Shown here: positions 36,921 to 46,855 of the stretch, in pieces
How positions within the stretch are numbered: the stretch's first letter is position 1
How the letters are laid out: the number at the start of each line of letters is the position of its first letter
Source: Novosphingobium rosa NBRC 15208
GTDB lineage: Bacteria; Pseudomonadota; Alphaproteobacteria; Sphingomonadales; Sphingomonadaceae
Direction: 5' to 3'
NCBI RefSeq assembly: GCF_001598555.1
Contig: NZ_BCZE01000028.1
Span: forward strand, 37,924 to 101,923
DNA length: 64,000 nt
Translations under genes and position numbers: made by a program
The notes under the pieces: generated by a model
Seen by the model: only the letters and a program-made list of their open reading frames with translations
The model's database searches: none
Told to the model about the DNA's origin: nothing

Positions 36921-36931
36921 CCCTTCAATTC

Positions 36932-38056
36932 TTACTCGGCTGCTTCCTTGGCGGCCTCGGCGGCTTCCATTTCGGCGGCCTTGGCCTCGACCAGCCCGAC
37001 GATGTGATCCAGCATTTCCTCGCTGTTGATCACATGGTCCGTCACGCCCGACAGATAGACCATATGCTTGCCATTGCCGCCGCCGGTCAGGCCGATATCG
37101 GTCTCGCGCGCCTCGCCCGGCCCGTTCACCACGCAGCCCAGCACCGAGAGCGAGATCGGCGTCTTGATGTGCGACAGACGCTGCTCCAGCGCCGACACCG
37201 TGCGGATCACGTCAAAGCCCTGACGCGCGCAGGACGGGCACGACACCACGCGAACGCCGCGCGTGCGCAGGCCCAGCGACTTGAGAATCTCGTAACCGAC
37301 GCGCACCTCTTCCTCGGGCTCGGCCGAGAGCGAGACGCGGATCGTATCGCCGATACCGGCCCACAGCAGGTTGCCCATGCCGATGGCGCTCTTCACGGTG
37401 CCGCCGATCAGACCGCCCGCCTCGGTGATGCCCAGATGTAGCGGGCAATCCACCGCATCGGCCAGCGCCATATAGGCCGAGACCGCCAGGAACACGTCAG
37501 AGGCCTTCACGGCCACCTTGTACTCGTGGAAGTCATGGTCCTGCAGCAGCTTGATGTGGTCCAGCGCCGATTCGACCAGCGCCTCGGGGCAGGGCTCGCC
37601 GTATTTCTCCAGCAGATCCTTCTCCAGCGACCCGGCGTTGACGCCGATGCGGATGGCGCAGCCATTGGCCTTGGCGGCGCGCACCACTTCGGCCACGCGG
37701 TCGCTGCCGCCGATGTTGCCGGGGTTGATGCGCAGGCAGGCGGCGCCGGCGTCGGCGGCCTCAAGGGCGCGCTTGTAGTGGAAGTGGATGTCGGCCACCA
37801 GCGGCACGCGCGCGGCGCGGGCGATCTGCTTGAAAGCGGCGGTGCTTTCCACATCGGGGCAGGAGACGCGGATGATGTCGGCGCCCGCATCCTCGCAGCG
37901 GCGGATCTGGTCGATCGTCGCCTTGGCGTCGGAGGTGAGCGTGTTGGTCATGGTCTGCACCGAGATCGGGGCGTCGCCACCCACGGGCAGCTTGCCCACC
38001 ATGATCTGACGGCTTTGGCGGCGCGCGATATCGCGCCAGGGACGCACTGAAGACAT
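36932..38056 (-). CDS. ispG: (E)-4-hydroxy-3-methylbut-2-enyl-diphosphate synthase (flavodoxin)
   Basis: 374 residues, the length of bacterial two-domain IspG. Catalyses the penultimate step of the MEP isoprenoid pathway in the cytoplasm with a [4Fe-4S] cluster. The N-terminal TIM-barrel has [24 protein letters not shown] sequence and [10 protein letters not shown]. The C-terminal cluster domain supplies Cys ligands in [13 protein letters not shown] and [11 protein letters not shown]. The C-terminal tail is a short Ala/Glu-rich extension ([15 protein letters not shown]). It is not in an obvious operon with its neighbours. Confidence 0.97.
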   Translation of the reverse strand: MSSVRPWRDIARRQSRQIMVGKLPVGGDAPISVQTMTNTLTSDAKATIDQIRRCEDAGADIIRVSCPDVESTAAFKQIARAARVPLVADIHFHYKRALEAADAGAACLRINPGNIGGSDRVAEVVRAAKANGCAIRIGVNAGSLEKDLLEKYGEPCPEALVESALDHIKLLQDHDFHEYKVAVKASDVFLAVSAYMALADAVDCPLHLGITEAGGLIGGTVKSAIGMGNLLWAGIGDTIRVSLSAEPEEEVRVGYEILKSLGLRTRGVRVVSCPSCARQGFDVIRTVSALEQRLSHIKTPISLSVLGCVVNGPGEARETDIGLTGGGNGKHMVYLSGVTDHVINSEEMLDHIVGLVEAKAAEMEAAEAAKEAAE

Positions 38057-38154
38057 GAACGGTCCTTGCTGGAGGGCTGGAGGGTGCCCCTCGTTTGCCC
38101 GCCCTATAGCGCATCGGGCCGCCGCCGCAAACGTCGGCGATGGGCCATAGGCGA

Positions 38155-39048
38155 TTAAGCGTGCTTGTCGGCCTTTCGTTTCCCCATGCGCATGCCGCCT
38201 TCCAGCCTTTCGCGCAGCTGGGTGTAATAGGCATCGAGAAACGGCCCGACATCCACGCCTTGGGGCGTGTTCCAGCCGATCTTGTCGCAGATGGCGCTGG
38301 CCACCAGCGCCATCTGGTCCTGCTTGCGCAGGCGCAACACCTCTTCCAGCCGCTGCAGCTCATACTCGCCATAGGCGGCCAGATCGGCGTCGCGGAAGCG
38401 ATAGGCGGCGGCGGGCGCATGGGCGGGTTGCTCGGTCAGGGCGCGGGCAAGCGGCTTGCGGGGGCGCTCGACCACCCATGTCCCGGCGATCAAGTCGCCC
38501 GCCCGCAACCGGTCGCGGTTGAACAGCGGCAGCAGCGCGAACAGCAGGAACCACAGGGTCGCCAGCCAGCCGGTGTTGTCACCCTGCCCCATGCTGGAGC
38601 CCAGCATGATCAATGGCAGGAACAGCTCGATGTCGCGCAGCAGGTTGCGGGCGATCACGCGCTCGGGGGTGAGGCGCGCGCCGTCGCGCGCGGCGATGCG
38701 GATGCGCATCAGGCGCTTGCCGGGGGTGGCCCCGCGCGGGCCGAGTTCGAAGGCGATAAACCAGGCGTTGCGGATCAGGAAAGCGATGATGATCCACAGC
38801 GCGAACAGCGCCTGCATCGCATGGTCCTGAGCCGTGCCGCCGCGCAGATGCTCGCCCATTTCGCTCAGGCTGCCTGCCGTGAAGCCGATGGCGATGGCGG
38901 CCAGCAACAGCGACAGGCCCATGCAGATCAGATCGATCAGCAGCGCCCCCACCCGGCTGCCGCGCGAGGCCAGCATGAAAGGCACCGTCAGCCCCTCGGG
39001 CGTGACGAGCGTGCGGCGGCGGGGCTCTTCTCGATGCAGGTTAGCCAT
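38155..39048 (-). CDS. RDD family membrane protein
   Basis: 297 residues from ATG 39048. The RDD domain (about residues 20-160) has [18 protein letters not shown] with the conserved Arg-x-x-Asp pattern, several membrane helices and [17 protein letters not shown] cytoplasmic C-terminal region of about 100 residues follows. The upstream in-frame extension to 39126 is part of the tandem repeat in the SpoIIM gene, so it is excluded. Last gene of the six-gene MoxR operon; its start overlaps the SpoIIM stop by 8 bp. Function unknown; RDD proteins are often transport or stress related. Confidence 0.83.
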   Translation of the reverse strand: MANLHREEPRRRTLVTPEGLTVPFMLASRGSRVGALLIDLICMGLSLLLAAIAIGFTAGSLSEMGEHLRGGTAQDHAMQALFALWIIIAFLIRNAWFIAFELGPRGATPGKRLMRIRIAARDGARLTPERVIARNLLRDIELFLPLIMLGSSMGQGDNTGWLATLWFLLFALLPLFNRDRLRAGDLIAGTWVVERPRKPLARALTEQPAHAPAAAYRFRDADLAAYGEYELQRLEEVLRLRKQDQMALVASAICDKIGWNTPQGVDVGPFLDAYYTQLRERLEGGMRMGKRKADKHA

Positions 39049-40162
39049 GGCGCTTGCGCCCATCCGAGAATCGCTTGGGCCCGTCCGAGAATCGCTTGCG
39101 CCCGTCGGAAAGGCGCTTGCGCCCATAGGCGAAGAAATAGAGCAGCCAGAAGCCCAGCATGCCGCCGCCCACGGCCAGCCTGCGCACAGTGTCCTGAATC
39201 AGCTGGCGAGCAAAGCCTTCCAACAGCCCGGCCACCACCAGCATCAGCACCACGCCCAGCATCACCACCGCCCCGCGACAGCCCGCCTCGGCCGCCGCCG
39301 CCATGGCGCCGCGCCGCCCGGGAAAGGCCACCGCCCGCCCAATATGCAGCCCCGCCGCGCCCGCCAGCGTGATGGCGAAAAGCTCGGTCGTGCCATGGAT
39401 CGACAGCCAGCCAACCACATCGAAGGTCAGCCCCTGCCCGTGGAACAGCCAGAGCATCGCGCCCAGCATCCCGGCATTCTGCACCAGCAGCATCAGCGTG
39501 GGCACGCCAAAGGCAAAGCCCAGCGCGAAGCACAGGATCGAAATCTGCGCATTGTGCCCGAAGAGATAGGCGGCGAAGGCCCCCAGCCCGTTCTGGTCCT
39601 GAGCGCCGAACAGCGTGCCGCGCAGCACGTCCCGGCTGGCGCCGGGCACGCGCACATCGCCCGCCCCGCCCGCCAGAGCGCCATACCATTGCGGATCATG
39701 CGCCACCAGCAGCCAGCCCAGCACCGTGCCGACCACCAGCACCGCAAAGGCAATGCCAAGGTCCAGACCCATGCCGCGCACCGCCCGGCTCCAGCCGCCG
39801 GTAAAAAAGCCCTTCAGCCAGCCGCCAAAACCCTGCCGCGCGCCATGCAGTTGAAACCATGCGCGCTGCGCCAGCGCCTCCAGCCATTGCACCGTCGCCA
39901 TATCCAGCGAGGTCTCGCGCGCGATCGACAGCGACGAGACCAGCCCGCGATACAGCACCGGCAGCTCCAGCAGATCCTCATCCGACAGGCGGCGAATGCG
40001 CCCCTGCTCCAGCCGCAGCACGATGCTGTCCAGCCGCTTCCAGTCTTCCTCGCGCTCCTGCCGAAAGCGGTCGGAGCGCAGCAGGGCGGCGCGGATCGCG
40101 CCTTCTTCCGCCGGAGCACCCCGGCCCAGCCGGGCTTTGATCGTCTCGATCCAGTCGCTCAT
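39041..40162 (-). CDS. stage II sporulation protein M (SpoIIM)-family membrane protein
   Basis: 373 residues. A soluble helical N-terminal part (about 1-105) is followed by five to six membrane helices. GHNAQISILCFALGFAFGVP and WLSIHGTTELFAITLAGAAG are characteristic of the SpoIIM/DUF95 family. The C-terminus is a run of four near-copies of a heptapeptide (GRKRFSD type), encoded by 21-bp tandem repeats at 39051-39134. The organism is not a spore former, and SpoIIM homologues with MoxR and DUF58 neighbours are common in proteobacteria; their function is unresolved. Overlaps DUF58 by 4 bp. Confidence 0.85.
   Translation of the reverse strand: MSDWIETIKARLGRGAPAEEGAIRAALLRSDRFRQEREEDWKRLDSIVLRLEQGRIRRLSDEDLLELPVLYRGLVSSLSIARETSLDMATVQWLEALAQRAWFQLHGARQGFGGWLKGFFTGGWSRAVRGMGLDLGIAFAVLVVGTVLGWLLVAHDPQWYGALAGGAGDVRVPGASRDVLRGTLFGAQDQNGLGAFAAYLFGHNAQISILCFALGFAFGVPTLMLLVQNAGMLGAMLWLFHGQGLTFDVVGWLSIHGTTELFAITLAGAAGLHIGRAVAFPGRRGAMAAAAEAGCRGAVVMLGVVLMLVVAGLLEGFARQLIQDTVRRLAVGGGMLGFWLLYFFAYGRKRLSDGRKRFSDGPKRFSDGRKRHG
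39051..39134 (-). repeat. 21-bp tandem repeat, 4 units, in the SpoIIM C-terminus
   Basis: Units begin at 39051, 39072, 39093 and 39114, each starting CGCTTG and differing at a few positions. They keep the reading frame of both the SpoIIM gene and the upstream-open RDD frame. Each unit encodes a seven-residue basic block (GRKRFSD-like). Copy number may vary between strains. Confidence 0.85.
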
Positions 40163-41511
40163 CCGATTCCCCCCGCCTGCCGGATCGAGAGATAGGCATC
40201 GATCAGGCTGAGCCCCAGCCTGTCATACGGTGCCTCGATCACATCGACGCCCAGTTGGCGCAGCCTGGCCGTCACCACAGCGCGCTGGCGCAGCAACTGC
40301 CCCGCCCCCACCGCCAGCGCGACATCCTGTGTCGCCTCTGGCTCGGCGCGGGCGAGGGTTTCCAGTTCCTCATCCAGCATGGTCACGAAAATCACGCGGT
40401 GGCGCGCCACCAGCCGTCCGATGCTCTCGACCATCAATTGCGCGCTGGTGGGGTCCGTGAAGTCGGAGAAGACCACGATCAGCGAACGGCGCTGCAACTG
40501 CTGGGCCAAAGTCGCCAGCGCCAGCGTGAAATTGGGCTCCCGCGATTCGTAATCGAGCAAGGCCGCCGCCGACTGCAACCGCCCAAAGCCGCTGGCATCG
40601 GTGACAAAGGGCGTGGAGAGCAGCACCCGGCTGGCGAAGCCGAACAGCGAGACCAGATCGCCGCCCTTCAGCGCCACCCAGCCCGCCGCCAGCGCCACGG
40701 AAATCGCCCTGTCCAGCCGGGCCAGACCCGCCACCGGTTCGCACATCGCCTGCCCGCAATCGAGGGCGAAGACGATCCGGTTGTTGCGCTCGGCCTCATA
40801 CTCCTTGGCGTAGAGATGGGCGTGGCGGGCCGAGGCCTTCCAGTCGATCCGTCGCCGGTCCATGCCGGGATGATAGTCGGACAGCGCCTCGAACATGGTG
40901 CCATCGCCATGGATGCGGCGGGCGACAAGGCCGATATCGGCATCGCGCAAGGTGGCCTGCACCCCGCGTGAGCGCAGCAGCGCCAGATTGGGATTGACCC
41001 GCAAGGGCCGCTCCAGCGCGCGCCGCGCCTGACGCGCGCCCAGACCCAGCGGCCCCTGCCAGCGCAGCCAGACCGCCTCGATCTGCCCCGGCCCGCGACG
41101 GCTGGGGGTGATGATGGCGTCGCCCTCATGGGCCTCGCCAGCGCGGGCCAGCGGCAAGGCCAGCACTCCGCCCGGCGCCAGACGCGGATCGAGCCCCAAC
41201 GCCGCCTCCACCTGACTGGCGCGCGGCGACAGAGTGGCGCGGATCACCAGATGAGCCGGGGCGCCCACTTCCACTTCCTGCGGCGCGGTGAGCGTCACCG
41301 CGCCCAGCCCGCCCGCCAGCGCGGCATCCACCAGCACCAAAGCCAGCAACACCACACCCAGCGACGGCCCGACAATCCAGCCATCCGGCACGATCACCGC
41401 AATCGCCAGCCCGATGCCGGCCAGCGCCACCAGCGCCAGCACCGCGCGGGCGGTCGGCACCGGCGCCTGATCCGGCTTCAGGCGGGCCAGCAAGGCGGAG
41501 AGCCAGCGCAT
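40159..41511 (-). CDS. DUF58 domain-containing protein
   Basis: 450 residues from ATG 41511. Two membrane helices (about residues 15-60) are followed by a beta-rich region and the DUF58 signature YHPGMDRRRIDWKASARHAH (about residues 215-234). A vWA-like segment follows (FALDCGQAMCEPV, a degenerate MIDAS-like DxSxS). DUF58 proteins are usually partners of MoxR ATPases, as here, and the start lies 5 bp after the MoxR stop. The frame from 41736 to 41511 is a MoxR shadow. Confidence 0.88.
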   Translation of the reverse strand: MRWLSALLARLKPDQAPVPTARAVLALVALAGIGLAIAVIVPDGWIVGPSLGVVLLALVLVDAALAGGLGAVTLTAPQEVEVGAPAHLVIRATLSPRASQVEAALGLDPRLAPGGVLALPLARAGEAHEGDAIITPSRRGPGQIEAVWLRWQGPLGLGARQARRALERPLRVNPNLALLRSRGVQATLRDADIGLVARRIHGDGTMFEALSDYHPGMDRRRIDWKASARHAHLYAKEYEAERNNRIVFALDCGQAMCEPVAGLARLDRAISVALAAGWVALKGGDLVSLFGFASRVLLSTPFVTDASGFGRLQSAAALLDYESREPNFTLALATLAQQLQRRSLIVVFSDFTDPTSAQLMVESIGRLVARHRVIFVTMLDEELETLARAEPEATQDVALAVGAGQLLRQRAVVTARLRQLGVDVIEAPYDRLGLSLIDAYLSIRQAGGIG

Positions 41512-41516
41512 CAGGA

Positions 41517-42494
41517 TCAGCGCGGCGCCTCGGTGCGGTCGATCAGCTCTTCCACCAGCGCTTCGGCGGTCTTGCCCTCGATCTCGGCGGCGGGGCTGAG
41601 CAGCAGGCGGTGGCGCAGCACGGCGGGGGCCAGCGCCTTCACATCGTCGGGCAGCACATAGTCGCGGCCTTCCAGCGCGGCGCGCGCCCGTGAGGCATGG
41701 GCCAGCAGCACGCCCGCGCGCGGGGAGGCGCCGCAAGCCAGATCGGCACTGTCACGAGTGCTGCGCAGCAGGCGCACGATATAGGCGGCGACCGGCTCGG
41801 CCAGAGTCACCTGCGCCACGGCGCGCGCGGCGGCGGCCAAGGTCGCGGCATCGGTGACAGCACGCACGCCCTGCGCGCACGGATCGGGCGGGCCGCTCTG
41901 CTGGCCGAAGCGGGTGAGGATCGCCAGCTCTTCAGCTTCGCCGGGGTAATCGACGCGCAGCTTGAAGAGGAAACGGTCGAGCTGCGCTTCGGGCAGCGGG
42001 TAGACGCCCTGCTGCTCGATGGGGTTTTGCGTGGCCACCACCATAAAGCTTTCGGGCAGCGGATGGGCCGCGCCGTCCAGCGTGACCCGGCGTTCCTGCA
42101 TGGCTTCCAGCAGCGCGGCCTGAGTCTTGGGCGGGGTGCGGTTGATTTCATCGGCCAGCAGCACCTCGCAGAAGATCGGCCCGCGCGTGAGGGTAAAGGT
42201 GCTGGTCTGGAAGTTGAACAGGTTCGAGCCCAGAATATCGCCCGGCATCAGATCGGGCGTGAACTGAATGCGCCCGAAATCGAGCCCCAGCGCCGTGGCG
42301 AAGCTCTGCGCCAGAAAGGTTTTCGCCGTGCCGGGCGGGCCCTCCAGCAGCACATGGCCGCGCGAGAACAGCGCCACCAGCAGGTGATCGACCACCGCGC
42401 GCTGGCCCACCACGGCCTTGCCGATCTCGGCGCGGATGGCCTGGGCCAGACGGGCCACATCGGTCAAACTGAGGTTTTGGCTCAAGTCGCTCAT
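41517..42494 (-). CDS. MoxR-family AAA+ ATPase
   Basis: 325 residues. Walker A GPPGTAKT at residues 52-59, Walker [15 protein letters not shown] (about residue 114), sensor-1 [20 protein letters not shown] and the C-terminal lid helix [14 protein letters not shown] are all present. MoxR ATPases act as chaperones for vWA-containing partners, here probably the DUF58 protein. Coupled by a 4-bp overlap to the DUF4350 gene upstream. Confidence 0.93.
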   Translation of the reverse strand: MSDLSQNLSLTDVARLAQAIRAEIGKAVVGQRAVVDHLLVALFSRGHVLLEGPPGTAKTFLAQSFATALGLDFGRIQFTPDLMPGDILGSNLFNFQTSTFTLTRGPIFCEVLLADEINRTPPKTQAALLEAMQERRVTLDGAAHPLPESFMVVATQNPIEQQGVYPLPEAQLDRFLFKLRVDYPGEAEELAILTRFGQQSGPPDPCAQGVRAVTDAATLAAAARAVAQVTLAEPVAAYIVRLLRSTRDSADLACGASPRAGVLLAHASRARAALEGRDYVLPDDVKALAPAVLRHRLLLSPAAEIEGKTAEALVEELIDRTEAPR

Positions 42495-43765
42495 GCGATC
42501 ACAATCCTCTCGATGGCATGCAGGGTGCGGGCCAGAGCGAGAATCTCACCCTCGCCCTGCGCACGCGCCAATTGCGCGGCGGCTGAAGTGAAAGTCTGGT
42601 CGGGCACAGCAAGTCCCGAGGCTCGGCGGGCGGCCAGAGCGCGATCGATGGCGGCATCCACCGCCTCTGCCTTCATCTGGCGCGGCAGGGACAGGGCCCG
42701 GGCCAGCCGCGCCCGCGAGGCATCGGCATAGGGCGCGCCCAGCACATGGAACCGCCGCGCCCGGCGCATCAGCGCAGCGGCATTGCCCAGCAGGCTGGCC
42801 TTGCCCAGCGCGATGGCCCGGCCCTCGTCCAGCGTGGGGCCAAAGCGCAGCAGAGCGCGCCACATCGCCGCCACCACCGCCAGCCCCAGCACCAGCGTGG
42901 CGGCCAGATAGGGCGGCATAAAGGCCAGAGTCAGCAGATTGGGCGCGCGGCCCAGACCGTTGAAGGTGACATCGAAGGTGACGCGCCCCTGAGGCTGACC
43001 GATCCGATGGAAGAAATCCGCCGCCCAGATCGCATTGTCCGCATGCGACAGCCCGTAATTGTCGAGCAGATCGGGCTCGAAGACCAGAAACAGCGGATGG
43101 GCCTGCTTCGCCTCGCCCTCATCCTCATCATCGGTGCTGAGCGGGATTGTTTCATCATAGCGGGCGGCCAGCACATGGCCCTGCGCATCGGCGAAAGGCA
43201 GCAACCGCTCGCCCTGCCCCACTTCGACTGTCATCGCATCGGGCAGCACCGGAGCCGGAACCTTCAGCGAGGTCGCCACGCGGCGCGCGCCATGGCCGAA
43301 ACCACGCGTGTCCACGGCGACATCGTCGAGAAAGCCCTTCCAATGCGGCAGTTCGGTGCCATTGATCCGCACCCAGCCCTGACGCTGGCCGGGCTGGCGC
43401 GTGTCGGCGGTCAAAGTCTGCCATTTGGGCGCGATCACCACCACCGGGCCGACGCGGCGATGCTCGGTCACCGCCTTGGTCAGCTTTTCGCCATCGGCAT
43501 AGGCTTCGGGGGTCAGCACCAGCACGCCGGCGGTGTGCCAATCGGCCTCGCTGCGGCCCAGGGTGACGGCATAGCCCTCGCCCTGAAGCAGGCGGTTGAG
43601 CCCGGCAAAGCCGTTGAGCCCGGTGCCGCCCGCATGCGCCCCGCCGTTGTCGGTGCGTGAGGCCGCCACGCCGCCGCCGATCTGCCACAGCAGGGCGGCG
43701 AAGAGCCCCACGCCGAGCAGCACCAGCACCAGCACGGCGCGGGGCGAGAAAGCGCGCGGGTTCAT
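42491..43765 (-). CDS. DUF4350 domain-containing membrane protein
   Basis: 424 residues. A membrane helix at about 9-31, a periplasmic DUF4350 domain (about 40-270, with [20 protein letters not shown]), then a second helix near 280-300 and a cytoplasmic helical tail. Function unknown. It overlaps both neighbouring genes by 4 bp, showing that its product is made stoichiometrically with the MoxR and DUF4129 proteins. Confidence 0.82.
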   Translation of the reverse strand: MNPRAFSPRAVLVLVLLGVGLFAALLWQIGGGVAASRTDNGGAHAGGTGLNGFAGLNRLLQGEGYAVTLGRSEADWHTAGVLVLTPEAYADGEKLTKAVTEHRRVGPVVVIAPKWQTLTADTRQPGQRQGWVRINGTELPHWKGFLDDVAVDTRGFGHGARRVATSLKVPAPVLPDAMTVEVGQGERLLPFADAQGHVLAARYDETIPLSTDDEDEGEAKQAHPLFLVFEPDLLDNYGLSHADNAIWAADFFHRIGQPQGRVTFDVTFNGLGRAPNLLTLAFMPPYLAATLVLGLAVVAAMWRALLRFGPTLDEGRAIALGKASLLGNAAALMRRARRFHVLGAPYADASRARLARALSLPRQMKAEAVDAAIDRALAARRASGLAVPDQTFTSAAAQLARAQGEGEILALARTLHAIERIVIA

Positions 43766-44502
43766 GCCGGAGCGCTTTCGGCAAAGGGCAGGCGGGCAAA
43801 GGCGGCATAGGCGTCACGCGCGGCCAGCCAGTCACCCTCCACCAGCGGGCGCAACGCATAGCGGCTGGCCTCCACCCGCGCGGCGATGGTGCCGAAGGCC
43901 GCGCGGGCCGCATCGGGCAGGCTGCGCAGCCCAGCGATCTCGCGCGCGGTGCTGGCGGGGTGGACAAGGCCGGGGCGGGCCGAGGACAATTGCTGGACGC
44001 TGCGCCGCAGCAGCAGATGGGTGGCGCCGTCGAAATCGCCTGCCGCGGCCAGCCTTTCGGCGTCGCGCAGCAGGGCGATGGCCTCCTCGCTGGCGGGCAC
44101 CCAGCCGGGCGCCTCTTCCTCGGCAACAGCGCGGCGACGCAGGCGAAGCAAGGGCGAAAGCAGCACCCAGAGCAGCCACAGCACGCCCAGCACCGCCAGA
44201 ACGATCAGCAGCTTTTCCACCCAGGGCCAGGCGCCGCCAAACACCCGGGCCACAGGGGCGAAGAGCTTGCCCAGCTGCTCACCGAAGGCCTTGAGCCAGG
44301 CTGGCGGCGGATCGGGCTGCCATGGCGGGGGCGGGCTGAATTGCAGGTCATGCGAGGCGCGCAGCTGCTGCCAGCGCTCCAGCGTGGCGTGATGGGCCTG
44401 CAGGGCTTGCCCCTGCGCCGGATCGACTGCCGCCTCGCCCGCCAAAACTCTGCCCCAGTTCCCTGAAAGACGACCACGCAGCCAAAGGCTCCGGGGCATC
44501 AC
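43762..44502 (-). CDS. DUF4129 domain-containing protein
   Basis: 246 residues. The N-terminal region is soluble with a Pro-rich segment (FSPPPPWQPDPPPAW), followed by one membrane helix (about 90-115) and a C-terminal DUF4129 domain (about 140-240). First gene of the MoxR operon, 84 bp downstream of pheA. Its exact role is unknown; DUF4129 occurs with transglutaminase-like and MoxR/DUF58 proteins. Confidence 0.8.
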   Translation of the reverse strand: MMPRSLWLRGRLSGNWGRVLAGEAAVDPAQGQALQAHHATLERWQQLRASHDLQFSPPPPWQPDPPPAWLKAFGEQLGKLFAPVARVFGGAWPWVEKLLIVLAVLGVLWLLWVLLSPLLRLRRRAVAEEEAPGWVPASEEAIALLRDAERLAAAGDFDGATHLLLRRSVQQLSSARPGLVHPASTAREIAGLRSLPDAARAAFGTIAARVEASRYALRPLVEGDWLAARDAYAAFARLPFAESAPA

Positions 44503-44586
44503 CTAGTTTGGGGTGTGCCGGTTTTTTCGGGCGCGATCAAGTCTCTGCGCGGTCAGGCCAAGCATTATGCCTTACGCCAGCCTCGT

Positions 44587-45486
44587 TCAGCCGCGCTCAC
44601 GCTCCTGAGGATAAGTACCCAGAATGCGCAATTCCTTGCAGTGGAAGGCCAGTTCTTCCAGCGCATGATCCACACCTGTATCGCCCGGCGCGCCGACAAT
44701 ATCGGCATAGAACATGGTGGCCGAGAAGCTGGCGCCCTTCTGATAGCTTTCCAGCTTGGTCATGTTGACGCCATTGGTGGCGAAACCGCCCAGCGCCTTG
44801 TAAAGCGCGGCGGGGATGTTGCGCACCTCGAAGATCATGGTGGTCATCGCCACCTGCCCCTTGAGACTCGCCGGATCGAGCGGCGCGCGCGCCAGCACCA
44901 CGAATCGCGTGGTGTTGTCGGGCGCGTCCTCGACATTGTTCTCGATGATATCGAGGCCATAGAGCTCGGCGGCCAGCGGGGGCGCGATGGCCGCCGCCTC
45001 GGGATCGTTCATTTCCTTGACATAGGCCGCCGCGCCCGCCGTATCGGCATAGCTCATCGGCGTGATGCCGCGCTCACGCAGATAATGGCGCGACTGGCCC
45101 AGCGCCTGCGGATGCGAATAAGCCGCCGTGAAGGGGCCTTTCGCGCCGGGCAGCGCCATCAGGCTGGGGTGGATACCGATGAAATGCTCGCCCACGATGG
45201 AAAGGCCGCTTTCCGGCAGTAGAAAATGCATATCAGCCACGCGGCCATGCTGGCTGTTTTCGATGGGGATGATCGCGCGGTCGGCGCGGCCTTCCTTCAC
45301 CGCATCGAGCGCATCCTCGAAGCTGAAACAGGGCAGAGGCGCGCATTCGGGATCAAAATCCAGCGCCGCGCGGTGCGAATTGCAGCCCGGCGCGCCCTGA
45401 AAAGCCATGGCGCGGCGGGGATCGGCTTCGGCGGTGTCGGTCAGTGTTTTGACCTGGATCAGAGCGGGCGCGGGATAAGAGTGCAT
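44587..45486 (-). CDS. pheA: prephenate dehydratase
   Basis: 299 residues, monofunctional (no chorismate mutase domain). The PDT domain has FQGAPGCNSHRAAL near residue 29, IPIENSQHGRVADMH and NTTRFVVLAR with the essential Thr-Arg-Phe. The C-terminal ACT domain (about 205-290: ALYKALGGFATNGVNMTKL, ESYQ) gives feedback control by phenylalanine. Converts prephenate to phenylpyruvate in phenylalanine biosynthesis. Divergent from the cytochrome c gene. Confidence 0.96.
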   Translation of the reverse strand: MHSYPAPALIQVKTLTDTAEADPRRAMAFQGAPGCNSHRAALDFDPECAPLPCFSFEDALDAVKEGRADRAIIPIENSQHGRVADMHFLLPESGLSIVGEHFIGIHPSLMALPGAKGPFTAAYSHPQALGQSRHYLRERGITPMSYADTAGAAAYVKEMNDPEAAAIAPPLAAELYGLDIIENNVEDAPDNTTRFVVLARAPLDPASLKGQVAMTTMIFEVRNIPAALYKALGGFATNGVNMTKLESYQKGASFSATMFYADIVGAPGDTGVDHALEELAFHCKELRILGTYPQERERG

Positions 45487-45540
45487 AGCGGCGCAGCGTT
45501 AGAGCCAGCGACGCCATCCCGCAATGGCTCTTGCGCTCGG

Positions 45541-45569
45541 TTTTTATGCTCCGTAACAAGGAGTATAAA
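45541..45569 (+). promoter_or_regulatory. candidate promoter/operator upstream of the cytochrome c gene
   Basis: TATAAA at 45564-45569 lies 34 bp before the start codon in an AT-rich patch, with a poor -35 (TTTTTA) 17 nt upstream. An imperfect inverted repeat ATGCTCC-GTAACAA-GGAGTAT overlaps it (45546-45566). Inspection only. Confidence 0.3.
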
Positions 45570-45603
45570 AATATTTCTGCATGAACTTGGGCGAGGCAAT
45601 CTG

Positions 45604-46236
45604 ATGAGCGGTCGTTTCAATACCATTGCGGGTTGGGTTTTGGGTGCGGGCATCGTGGCCCTTGGTCTATCCAGCCTGTCGCGGCATCATTTCGAAGCCG
45701 ACAAGAATGAGCGACCGGCCACCATGGGCTATCCCATCGCCGGTGTCGCCGCCGAGGGCGGGGCGGCGGCAGCCGTGCCGATCGAAACGCTGCTGGCCAA
45801 GGCCGATCCCAACGCCGGGCAACAGGTGTTCCAGAAATGCGCGGCCTGCCATACCGTGACTCAGGGCGGCCCCAATGGCGTCGGCCCGAATCTCTATGGC
45901 GTGGTGGGCGATGAGATCGCCAAGGGGCGCGGCGGCTTCGCCTTCTCCTCCAGTCTGGCGGGCAAGGGCGGCAAGTGGGACTTCAAGAGCCTCGACACCT
46001 GGCTGACCAACCCGCGCGGCTTTGCCGATGGCACCAAGATGACCTTCGCGGGCCTCGATTCGCCTGAGGATCGCGCCAATGTGATCGTCTATCTCAACAA
46101 GCAGGGCTCGAATGTGCCGTTGCCCGCCGCGCCTGCGGCTGGCGCGGCGCCTGCGGGCGATGCCAAGGCCGGGGACGCCAAGGCGGGTGAGGCCAAGGCC
46201 GGCGATGCCGCCAGCGGAGCCGCTTCAGGCGGCTAA
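45604..46236 (+). CDS. membrane-anchored cytochrome c (c552/CycM-like)
   Basis: 210 residues from ATG 45604, preceded by GAGG. An uncleaved N-terminal helix (about 8-25) anchors one class I cytochrome c domain in the periplasm. Haem binding is by CAACH (Cys79, Cys82, His83), with the axial Met in GTKMTFAGL. A C-terminal Ala/Gly/Lys/Asp repeat (GDAKAGEAKAG type) of about 30 residues is probably disordered. Resembles CycM-type electron carriers between the bc1 complex and oxidase. A good terminator follows at 46268. Confidence 0.92.
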   Translation: MSGRFNTIAGWVLGAGIVALGLSSLSRHHFEADKNERPATMGYPIAGVAAEGGAAAAVPIETLLAKADPNAGQQVFQKCAACHTVTQGGPNGVGPNLYGVVGDEIAKGRGGFAFSSSLAGKGGKWDFKSLDTWLTNPRGFADGTKMTFAGLDSPEDRANVIVYLNKQGSNVPLPAAPAAGAAPAGDAKAGDAKAGEAKAGDAASGAASGG

Positions 46237-46267
46237 GCCGCCCAACCTGGCTACCATACTGGAAAAG

Positions 46268-46295
46268 GCCGCTCCTTCGGGGCGGCTTTTTTCGT
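46268..46295 (+). terminator. intrinsic terminator of the cytochrome c gene
   Basis: GCCGCTCC-TTC-GGGGCGGC with one G-U pair, followed by six T residues, 31 bp after the stop. Confidence 0.85.
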
Positions 46296-46317
46296 GCCCG
46301 CTGCACGCAACCCAAAC

Positions 46318-46348
46318 AAAAAGGGCGCAAGCCTTGCAGCTTGCGCCC
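46318..46348 (-). terminator. intrinsic terminator of rplJ-rplL
   Basis: A perfect 10-bp stem GGGCGCAAGC/GCTTGCGCCC with a 6-nt loop lies 43 bp past the rplL stop. The five A residues before it give a T-run on the minus strand. Confidence 0.88.
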
Positions 46349-46390
46349 TTTTCGCGTTGATCGGCGAACCGACCGACAGCTGTTGAGATC

Positions 46391-46768
46391 TTACTTGATC
46401 TCGACGGTGCCGCCGGCTTCCTCGATCTTCTTCTTGATGTCTTCGGCTTCAGCCTTCGACACGCCTTCCTTGACGGCCTTGGGGGCGCCTTCGACCAGAG
46501 CCTTGGCTTCGGTCAGACCCAGGTTGGTGATGGCGCGCACTTCCTTGATGACCTGGATCTTCTTGCCACCGTCGCCGGTGAGGATCACGTCGAACTCGGT
46601 CTTCTCTTCGACAGCGGCAGCAGCTTCGCCACCAGCGGCGGGAGCGGCAACGGCAACAGCGGCAGCAGCCGAAACGCCCCAAGCCTCTTCGAGGGCCTTG
46701 GCGAGGTCAGCGGCTTCCAGGACGGTCAGAGCCGACAGTTCTTCAACGAGCTTGGCGATATCAGCCAT
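46391..46768 (-). CDS. rplL: 50S ribosomal protein L7/L12
   Basis: 125 residues, standard length. An N-terminal dimerisation helix pair ([20 protein letters not shown]) is followed by an Ala/Gly/Val hinge (about 33-55) and a C-terminal factor-binding domain ([35 protein letters not shown]). It forms the L10(L12)n stalk recruiting translation GTPases. The start at 46768 has GGAG upstream; an in-frame ATG six codons earlier is not used by the family. Expressed with rplJ, 87 bp upstream. Confidence 0.98.
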   Translation of the reverse strand: MADIAKLVEELSALTVLEAADLAKALEEAWGVSAAAAVAVAAPAAGGEAAAAVEEKTEFDVILTGDGGKKIQVIKEVRAITNLGLTEAKALVEGAPKAVKEGVSKAEAEDIKKKIEEAGGTVEIK

Positions 46769-46855
46769 GATGATTACTCCATTCAATGTTGGGTGCGCCC
46801 CGCGCGGAATTGCAGCGGGGCACGAAACGCTTGAAACGTCTTACTCGGCCTGAAC

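Noticed and set aside
39049..39126. N-terminal extension of the RDD protein to 39126
   Set aside because: The extra 26 residues are the tandem repeat of the SpoIIM gene read in another frame; ATG 39048 with an 8-bp overlap is the natural start.
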